12,834 bases of DNA from CAZBBB01 sp964490005 (lineage in GTDB: Bacteria; Planctomycetota; B15-G4): positions 1 through 12,834 of the forward strand of contig CAZBBB010000093.1 of NCBI GenBank assembly GCA_964490005.1, read 5' to 3'. A program made the translations under genes and the position numbers. The notes beneath the pieces were generated by a model. It was not told where the DNA came from. It made no database searches and saw nothing but the letters and a program-made list of their open reading frames with translations. Position 1 is the first letter of the stretch. Every line of letters starts with the position of its first letter. Positions 1 through 6,058 of this stretch are shown piece after piece.

Positions 1-300
1 CCGCAGCCCGCGCGGCAGGTGCCGGCGGCGAGCGCGCCGCCCGGCCCCGCGCTGCGCTGGCTGCCGGCGCCCGAGGAACTGCTGCCCCTCATGGCGGGCG
101 GCGCGCTCTCGGGCTTTCGTCGCGGACACTGCGAGCTGTCCATCGCGCGCCTCTCGGGCCCGCGCCGCCTCACGGGCGGCTGGTGGGCGGCGCCCTGGGC
201 GCGCGACGAGTACGAACTCGTCACGAGCGACGGCGCCCTCTACCGCATCGGCCGCGACCTGCACGCCCAGCGCTGGCTGCTGCTCGCCGAGGGGGATTGA
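1..300 (+). CDS. imuB: C-terminal end of a Y-family DNA polymerase-like protein, probably ImuB (5' end outside window)
   Basis: The reading frame is open from the first base and ends at TGA 298-300, giving the last 99 residues. The segment SGPRRLTGGWW, followed by a DEYELVTSDGALYRIGRD stretch and a final RWLLLAEGD, matches the usual tail of ImuB-type Y-family proteins (a 'GP.RI..GWW' block, then a short strand-rich region ending in a W-F/L-L motif). ImuB is a catalytically dead Y-family homologue. It bridges the beta clamp, ImuA and DnaE2 in the damage-induced mutasome. The polymerase, finger and clamp-binding parts lie upstream and cannot be checked. The dnaE2 gene 1.9 kb downstream on the same strand supports the call. 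An active DinB-like polymerase is a less likely alternative. The name rests on the tail motif and the neighbourhood only. Confidence 0.72.
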   Translation, partial: PQPARQVPAASAPPGPALRWLPAPEELLPLMAGGALSGFRRGHCELSIARLSGPRRLTGGWWAAPWARDEYELVTSDGALYRIGRDLHAQRWLLLAEGD

Positions 301-451
301 TGCCGCGAAACGCCCGAACGCCGTGCAGGACCGGCGTCCGCGCGTGCCGACACCCGATGAGCCGCACTTCGGATAGGCTGCCGCTCTCGGTCGAGCCGCC
401 GGTCCCGGAGCGGGCACGGACGGCTCGCAAACCGACAGCGTCATCTCACGC

Positions 452-456
452 GAGGT
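452..456 (+). promoter_or_regulatory. Ribosome binding site fixing the start of the secreted propeller gene
   Basis: GAGGT lies 5-6 bases before ATG 462. This ATG is followed directly by a clean signal peptide. The same frame stays open back to 183 inside imuB, so this site together with the signal peptide decides the start. Confidence 0.6.
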
Positions 457-461
457 CGACG

Positions 462-2165
462 ATGCGCCGAACACTCGCCGGCGTCCTGCTCCTCGGACTG
501 TCGTGGACGGCCGTGCAGGCCCAGCCCATCAGCCGCATCGGCACGTTCCTTGATCCGTGGGGTGGGCTGTTCGTCTCGGGCGACATCACGGCGGACGGCA
601 AGTGGCTCATTTTCGTCGAGAGCATCGGCGACGGCTGCAGTGGCGTGACTCTCGAGCGCCTGTCGATGATCCGGACGGACGGCACGGACCATCGAGTCAT
701 CATCGACTGGCCTGAGATGGAGTTGCTTGAGCCTGACGTCGAGACGCTGATCGAGAATCTCGTGATCTCCGGCGACGGCCGCTGGGCGGCATTCAAGTGG
801 CCGCACAAGTTCAGCCCGGTCAGCGTCTGCAGCGTTGTCCTGCCGATGCACTGGTATCTCGTGGACCTGATCACGGGCGATGTCTCCGAGATCACGTTCA
901 ACGGCCAGGTCGTCTCGGGAGTTTCGTTCACGAATGACGGGGAGACGATGGCCTTCATGGGCTACGACCCGTCCATCAGCGACTGGGACTACTTCCTGTC
1001 GGCGCCGTCGGCGAATCCGACACCGGAGACGAGCCGTGCGCTGGGCTTGGCATCACCGCTCACGATGTGGCCGGGCAAGCTCAGCGGAGACGGAAGCAAG
1101 TTCGTGTTCGTGCAGAGCGTGAATACGGGCTGCTGCCCGGCGAACGTGTACGTTCACGATGTCGAGAGCGGTGCGACGATCGCAGTCAACCCCGCGCCAG
1201 TGCAGTCTGGGATCTCGATCTTCGATGTCTCCGACGATGGTCAGCGCGTGATGTACGCCGGTGACTGTTGCTGGTGGGGCGTCGGCAGCGATGGCAGCGG
1301 ACATGGCGGCTTCCTTTCTGGTGGCGGCGGAGCGACATCCGGTCGCCTGACGCGATCGGGATCACACCTGGTCTACAGTCAGAAGCTTCCGATGAAGAAG
1401 ACGTTCCGGAGTCCATGGGGAGGGAGTGGACCGCTGACGACGGTGCCGCTGACGGGCGCCGGTGTCCTGCTGGGAACGATTCCGGCCTCGGCCGATGGGA
1501 CCGTCATCGCTGGCTGGGATTCCAATCAACCACTGTCGAGCGGCTGGGCCGCGCTCGTGATCTGGTTCGACAAGCCGCGCGTGCTCACGACCTACGGCCA
1601 CGGCACGGCGGGCAGCACGCTCACGTGGGACGTCGGCGGAGCGGCGGGCGACTCGTATCTGCTCGCGTGGTCGCTGTTGCCCGGCGCGCGGCCCTTCAAG
1701 CACTACGGCACGCTGGGTCTCGACGTGGCCTCGCTGCAGTTGCTGGGCGCGGGAGTCGTGAGCGGCGCGGACAACGTGGGCAAGCTCACGATCACGATTC
1801 CCGAGAGCACGGTGATCCCGTCGCCGTTGCCGGTGCACTTCCAGGCGCTGGTGCTCTCGGGTCCGGGCGTCGGCGGTCTGACGAACACGACGGCCTTCAC
1901 GCTGCAGCCCGGAGTGGCGGCGCTGTCGTCGGCGTCGGGAGGCGATGCGGGCGCGCAGCCGGCCGTCGGCCCGCACCCGCACACCGCTCCGATCCCGGCG
2001 TCGATGTCGACCTCTTCCGTCGATCCTGCGCCGGCCATCGGCCAGCCGCCGTGGATGCGTCGCGCCGAGTGGGAGCACTACCTGCTCGCGCAGGACCCGT
2101 CCTACTGGATGGCGGAGCAGCGCGCCGGTCGCGAAGTCGTGCTGCCGTCGCTGCGGCGGCCTTGA
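462..2165 (+). CDS. Predicted secreted PD40/TolB-like beta-propeller protein with C-terminal beta domain
   Basis: The protein has 567 residues. Residues 1-20 form a signal peptide (MRR, hydrophobic LAGVLLLGLSWTAV, cleavage after VQA). Residues about 30-355 carry repeated blade-like units of the form 'SxDGxxxxF': DITADGKWLIFV (41-52), VISGDGRWAAFKW (101-113), FTNDGETMAFMG (156-167), KLSGDGSKFVFVQ (206-218), VSDDGQRVMYAG (256-267) and SADGTVIAGW (343-352). This is the signature of PD40/WD40-like propellers of the TolB type. Residues about 372-482 look like a separate beta-rich domain (STLTWDVGG, LLPGARPFKHYGTLGLD, LTITIPES, VHFQALVLSG). A low-complexity linker (485-528) leads to an aromatic tail (531-567). 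There are six Cys, four of them in two CC pairs (224-225, 269-270). No enzymatic motif was recognised, so a binding or structural role outside the cytoplasm is likely. It lies between imuB and dnaE2, 161 bases after the former and 34 before the latter. The first two thirds are visibly less GC-rich than the flanks (the line at 721-780 is 60% GC, against 73% at 3241-3300 in dnaE2). Confidence 0.85.
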   Translation: MRRTLAGVLLLGLSWTAVQAQPISRIGTFLDPWGGLFVSGDITADGKWLIFVESIGDGCSGVTLERLSMIRTDGTDHRVIIDWPEMELLEPDVETLIENLVISGDGRWAAFKWPHKFSPVSVCSVVLPMHWYLVDLITGDVSEITFNGQVVSGVSFTNDGETMAFMGYDPSISDWDYFLSAPSANPTPETSRALGLASPLTMWPGKLSGDGSKFVFVQSVNTGCCPANVYVHDVESGATIAVNPAPVQSGISIFDVSDDGQRVMYAGDCCWWGVGSDGSGHGGFLSGGGGATSGRLTRSGSHLVYSQKLPMKKTFRSPWGGSGPLTTVPLTGAGVLLGTIPASADGTVIAGWDSNQPLSSGWAALVIWFDKPRVLTTYGHGTAGSTLTWDVGGAAGDSYLLAWSLLPGARPFKHYGTLGLDVASLQLLGAGVVSGADNVGKLTITIPESTVIPSPLPVHFQALVLSGPGVGGLTNTTAFTLQPGVAALSSASGGDAGAQPAVGPHPHTAPIPASMSTSSVDPAPAIGQPPWMRRAEWEHYLLAQDPSYWMAEQRAGREVVLPSLRRP

Positions 2166-2176
2166 CGCTGGACAAG

Positions 2177-2194
2177 GTTAGGGAGATGTTAGGG
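2177..2194 (+). repeat. Direct repeat GTTAGGG-N4-GTTAGGG in front of dnaE2
   Basis: GTTAGGG occurs at 2177-2183 and again at 2188-2194, an 11-base period, in the 34-base gap before dnaE2. The second AGGG (2191-2194) is spaced 5 bases from GTG 2200 and can serve as the Shine-Dalgarno sequence. The first copy could be a duplicated ribosome-binding element or half of an operator. No LexA-type palindrome was found here. Confidence 0.4.
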
Positions 2195-2199
2195 CCCTC

Positions 2200-5100
2200 G
2201 TGGCCCCGCCTCCGAACACGCCCGAGCGCCTGAGCCCGCCGAGGCCGACGCAGGGCAGGGTGCTTTGCGGAGCGCCCGCCTACGCCGAGTTGTCGTGCCA
2301 GTCGGCCTTCTCGTTCCTGCGGGGGGCGAGCGAGCCGGAGACGCTGGTGCAGCGCGCGGCGGAACTGGGCTACGCGGCGCTGGCGCTGACCGACCGCGAC
2401 GGGCTGTATGGCAACCCGCGCTTCCATCTCGCGGCGCGCGCGGCGGGACTGCACGCGGTGCACGGCACGACGCTCACGCTTGCGCGAGTTGCGAGCCTCG
2501 GCGACGGCTCGCCGCTCGGGGCCGACGATCGCGTCACGCTGCTGGCGGAGAACGAAGCGGGCTGGAGCAACCTGTGCCGGCTCGTCTCGGCGGCGCGGCA
2601 CGGCTCGCGCACGGCGCCGGTGACGGCGCTCGACACGCTCGCGCGGCACGGCGACGGCCTGCTTGCGCTGGCCGGCCCGCATCTGCCGGACACGACGATC
2701 GCGACGCTGCGCGAGATCTTCGGCGGCGAGCGGCTGCTGCTCGCGATCCATGACCGGCTGCTGCGGCGCGACGTGCGCGGGCAGGCCGTGCAGCGCGAGC
2801 GCGGACGGCGCCTCGGCTTGCAGCTGCTCGTCACCGGCGGCGTGCGCTTCGCGCGGCGCGCCGACAAACCCGTGCACGACGTGCTGGCCTGCGTGCGCCA
2901 CAAGCTCACGCTCGAGCAGGCCACGACGCGCCTGCTGCCCAACGCCGAGTTCTGCCTGCGACCGATCGCCGAGCTGCAGCGCCTGTTCCGCCACTGCCCG
3001 CAGGCGCTGGCGCGCACGGTGGAGGTCGCGCAGCGCTGCCGCTTCGATCTGTCGCGTCTGGCCTATCGCTTCCCGCCCTGCACGCCGCCGCCGGGCGAGT
3101 CGCCCTTCTCGCACCTGCACCGTCTGGCGCACGAGGGTGCGCGTCGCCGCTACCGCCCGCTGCACGCGGCGGCCGCGCGCCAGCTCGCGCGCGAACTCGA
3201 CCTCATCGAACGCCTCGACCTGGCCGGCTACTTCCTGCTGGTGCACGAGATCGTGCGCTGCTGCGAGGAGCGCGCGATCCTCTGCCAGGGGCGCGGCTCG
3301 GCGGCCAACAGCGTCGTCTGCTACGCGCTGGGCATCACCTCGGTCGACCCGGTCGGCATGGGCCTGCTCTTCGAGCGCTTTCTGTCCGAGAACCGCGGCG
3401 AGATGCCCGACATCGATCTCGACATCGAGCACGACCGGCGCGAGGAGGTGCTGCAGTGGGTCTGGGCGCGGCACGGTCGTGAGCGCGCGGCGCTGGCGGC
3501 GGAAGTGATCACCTATCGCGCGCGCTCGGCGGTGCGCGACGCGGGCAAGGCACTCGGTTTCACGCTGCCGGAAGTCGAGGCGCTCGCCAAGGGCCTCGAT
3601 CGCCGCTGGGACGGCGACTCGGGACAGATCCCCGAGGCCTGGGCCGAGCGCAAGGACGACCCGCGCCTGCCGCACCTGCTGGCCCTCGTGCGCGCGATGG
3701 AGGGCCTGCCGCGGCACCTGTCGATCCACGTCGGCGGCATGATCATCACCGGGCCGCCGCTCACCGACGTGATGCCCGTCGAGCCGGCCGCGATGCCCGG
3801 CCGCACCGTCGTACCCTGGGACAAGGACGACCTCTCGGCGCTCGGCATCCTCAAGATCGACCTGCTCGGCCTGGGGATGCTCAGCGTGCTGCGTCGCACG
3901 CTGGCGCTGGTGAACGAACAGGCGGCGGGGGCGACAGGCGCTCCTTCGGCGAGCAGCTCAAACGGAACGTCACGCGGCACGACGAGCGACACGAGCGGCG
4001 AAGCCGCTCCGCTCTCCCTCCACACGATCCCCGCCGACGACGAAGCGACCTGGGACCTGCTCTGCGCGGCCGACACGGTCGGCGTCTTCCAGGTCGAGTC
4101 GCGCGCGCAGATGAACTGCCTGCCGCGCCTGCGGCCGCGGCGCTTCTACGATCTGGTCGTCGAGGTCGCGCTCATCCGCCCGGGGCCGATCCAGGGCGAC
4201 ATGGTGCATCCGTATCTGCGGCGACGCGCGGGGCACGAGCGGGTGTCGTACGCGCACCCGGCGCTGCGGCCGATCCTGCAGCGCACGTTGGGCGTGCCGC
4301 TGTTCCAGGAGCAGGGCATGCGCATCGCGATGGAGGTCGGCGGCTTCTCGGGCAGCGAGGCCGACGAGCTGCGCCGCGCGATGGGGCACAAGCGCAGCCG
4401 GCAGCGCATGGAGGCGCTGGCCGCCAAGCTCGTCGAGGGCCTGGTGAAGAACGGCCTGACGCGCGCCGCGGCGCAGCAGGTCTACGCCCAGCTCGCCGCC
4501 TTCGCCGACTACGGCTTCCCCGAATCGCACGCGGCCTCCTTCGCGCGGCTCGCCTGGGCCTCGGCCTGGCTCAAACGCCACCATCCCGAAGCCTTCCTGT
4601 GCGCGCTGCTCAACAGCCAGCCGATGGGTTTCTATCCGCCGGCGGTGCTGGTCTCCGACAGCCAGCGCCACGGCGTGCTCGTGCTGCCCATCGACGTGCT
4701 GCAGAGCGACTGGGACGCGACGCTGCAATGGTCGGAGGGCGGCGTCTCGGCGGACGCGGGCGGAACGAACGCGAGCGACGCGACGGACCGTGCGCGCGGA
4801 GGGCAAGGCGGGGGGCCGGCCGATCGCGCCGGCGCCCCCGCACCGCGGCCCTCGTCCGCGGGATCGGCCGCTCCGGACACAGCCAGGTGGCGTCAGGATG
4901 TCGCGCCTTCAGCGAGCGCCGGAAACCTGCCGCCCGACTCGACGCGCGCGCGCGCCCGGCGTTACGAGCCGCGGCGCTCGCCCGGCGCACCGCGCCACGC
5001 TTTGCCGCCCGGCGCGGCGTCCGGCACGCCGCGCCTCGCCGTGCGCCTCGGGCTGTCGATGCTCGCCGGGCTCGGGCCGGCGCACGAGGCCGGCGTGCGC

Positions 5101-5832
5101 GCGGGCCTCGCGTCGGTCGCGCGCCTCGGGCCCTTCGTCTCGCCCGAGGACTACGCGCGACGCTGCGGCCTCGCCCGCCAGCATCTCGAACGTCTCGCGC
5201 GCCTCGGCGCGCTGTCGGGTTTCGAGGCGCGGCGCCGGCAGGCCTTGTGGCGCGTGGCGCGCTACGGCTGCGAGTTCCCGGATTCGGTCGCCGGGCCGCT
5301 GCCCGCCGACGCGCCCGTCACGCTGCCGGCGATGGCGCCGCACGAGATCGTGGCCGAGAACCTCGCGCTGGGGCGCGCGAGCGTGCAGCGCCACCCGCTC
5401 GAGCTGCTGCGCGCGGCCCTCGCCGCCCGCGGCGTGCGCACGGCGGGCGAGCTGCCGGCGCTCGGCGAAGCGCTGGCCGCCGGCCGCGCCCCTCCCGAAC
5501 TGCGACGCGCGAGCCGCTTCACGAATCTCGACGGCGCGCAGGTGGCGCGCAGCGCGGGCGAGATCGCGGTCGCGGGCCTGGCCATCTGCCGGCAGCGTCC
5601 GCCGACCGCCGGCGGCCTGACCTTCGTGACGCTCGAGGACGAGACCGGCTTCGCCAACCTGATCGTCACGCCGCAGGTCGCGGCGCGCGACCGCGCCGGA
5701 CTCTCGGCCGCCGTGATGCTGGCCCTCGGCGCGCTCGAACACGTCCAAGGAGTCGTGAACATCCGCGTCACGCACCTGCTGCCGCTGCGCCTGTCCCCTC
5801 TGCCCGGCCTGCCGAGCCACGACTACCGCTAG
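2200..5832 (+). CDS. dnaE2: Error-prone DNA polymerase III alpha subunit DnaE2, with two low-complexity insertions
   Basis: As called from GTG 2200 the protein has 1210 residues; family members are usually about 1030-1100. An in-frame stop at 2179 excludes an earlier start. GTG 2260, with AGGG four bases upstream, is an alternative that would still keep the whole PHP domain. Order of parts: a PHP domain from about residue 28, in which the metal-binding HxH of DnaE is replaced by LSCQS, as expected for DnaE2; the GRGSAAN motif (364-370); the palm motif MPDIDLDI with catalytic Asp404 and Asp406; a third likely catalytic Asp554 in KIDLLGLG; the FQVESRAQM and GDMVHPYLRRR (666-676) blocks typical of DnaE2; a helix-hairpin-helix region (about 947-1015); and an OB fold (about 1118-1195, TFVTLEDETGFANLIV). 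All polymerase residues expected are present, so it should be active. The function is translesion synthesis with ImuA/ImuB at the clamp, normally under SOS control. Two in-frame insertions, about residues 575-603 (Ser/Thr/Gly) and about 846-943 (Ala/Gly/Arg/Pro), use codons less biased than the rest and explain the extra length. Confidence 0.97.
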   Translation: MAPPPNTPERLSPPRPTQGRVLCGAPAYAELSCQSAFSFLRGASEPETLVQRAAELGYAALALTDRDGLYGNPRFHLAARAAGLHAVHGTTLTLARVASLGDGSPLGADDRVTLLAENEAGWSNLCRLVSAARHGSRTAPVTALDTLARHGDGLLALAGPHLPDTTIATLREIFGGERLLLAIHDRLLRRDVRGQAVQRERGRRLGLQLLVTGGVRFARRADKPVHDVLACVRHKLTLEQATTRLLPNAEFCLRPIAELQRLFRHCPQALARTVEVAQRCRFDLSRLAYRFPPCTPPPGESPFSHLHRLAHEGARRRYRPLHAAAARQLARELDLIERLDLAGYFLLVHEIVRCCEERAILCQGRGSAANSVVCYALGITSVDPVGMGLLFERFLSENRGEMPDIDLDIEHDRREEVLQWVWARHGRERAALAAEVITYRARSAVRDAGKALGFTLPEVEALAKGLDRRWDGDSGQIPEAWAERKDDPRLPHLLALVRAMEGLPRHLSIHVGGMIITGPPLTDVMPVEPAAMPGRTVVPWDKDDLSALGILKIDLLGLGMLSVLRRTLALVNEQAAGATGAPSASSSNGTSRGTTSDTSGEAAPLSLHTIPADDEATWDLLCAADTVGVFQVESRAQMNCLPRLRPRRFYDLVVEVALIRPGPIQGDMVHPYLRRRAGHERVSYAHPALRPILQRTLGVPLFQEQGMRIAMEVGGFSGSEADELRRAMGHKRSRQRMEALAAKLVEGLVKNGLTRAAAQQVYAQLAAFADYGFPESHAASFARLAWASAWLKRHHPEAFLCALLNSQPMGFYPPAVLVSDSQRHGVLVLPIDVLQSDWDATLQWSEGGVSADAGGTNASDATDRARGGQGGGPADRAGAPAPRPSSAGSAAPDTARWRQDVAPSASAGNLPPDSTRARARRYEPRRSPGAPRHALPPGAASGTPRLAVRLGLSMLAGLGPAHEAGVRAGLASVARLGPFVSPEDYARRCGLARQHLERLARLGALSGFEARRRQALWRVARYGCEFPDSVAGPLPADAPVTLPAMAPHEIVAENLALGRASVQRHPLELLRAALAARGVRTAGELPALGEALAAGRAPPELRRASRFTNLDGAQVARSAGEIAVAGLAICRQRPPTAGGLTFVTLEDETGFANLIVTPQVAARDRAGLSAAVMLALGALEHVQGVVNIRVTHLLPLRLSPLPGLPSHDYR

Positions 5833-5965
5833 CTGCGCCCAGCAACGTCCAAGGCGGGGGAGATCGATGCGAGGCGGGCTGTCGCGAGCAGCCGCTCGCT
5901 CCCGAAACCACCGTCGCGAGCATGGGCAGTTCCCATCGTCGCCTTCCCACCCGGAACGTGGCGCG

Positions 5966-6040
5966 GGGCGGAAGCTGCGGGGGCCTGCGAGCGGCAGCCT
6001 TTCGGGGGGCGGAGCGAGCAGGCCCCCGCAGCTTTCGCCC
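5966..6040. terminator. Long inverted repeat between convergent genes, probable two-way terminator
   Basis: The arms 5972-5988 and 6018-6034 are perfect inverted repeats of 17 bases (AAGCTGCGGGGGCCTGC and its complement). They extend outward through 5966-5971 / 6035-6040, with one G-U pair in RNA, giving 23 paired positions around a 29-base loop. It lies 133 bases after the dnaE2 stop and 18 bases after the - strand stop at 6059, where transcripts from both sides should end. There is no T-tract on either side, so a classic intrinsic terminator is not fully met. A dispersed palindromic repeat is the main alternative. The rest of the 226-base gap (5833-6058) shows no gene. It holds a small ATGGG/CCCAT hairpin (5922-5936) and a 10-base direct repeat GTCGCGAGCA (5881-5890 and 5913-5922). 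Confidence 0.6.
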
Positions 6041-6058
6041 TGAGCGCGCCACTCCCGC

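Noticed and set aside
183..461. Longer start of the propeller gene inside imuB
   Set aside because: The added 93 residues are Arg/Ala-rich and would place the clear signal peptide in the middle of the protein. ATG 462 has a good ribosome site.
301..461. Possible SOS (LexA) box or promoter before the propeller gene
   Set aside because: Searched by eye for GAAC-N4-GTTC, CTGT-N8-ACAG and GTTC-N7-GTTC types and found none. Only a loose inverted repeat (CGTCCG...CGGACG) was seen, not enough to call.
1897..3729. 610-codon - strand frame across the dnaE2 start
   Set aside because: Covers the end of the propeller gene and the PHP and polymerase regions of dnaE2; Arg/Ala/Gln-rich without motifs.
4912..4981. 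10-base inverted repeat GCGAGCGCCG / CGGCGCTCGC inside the dnaE2 insertion
   Set aside because: Wide spacing and pure GC sequence make a chance match likely. Kept only as a remark on the insertion.
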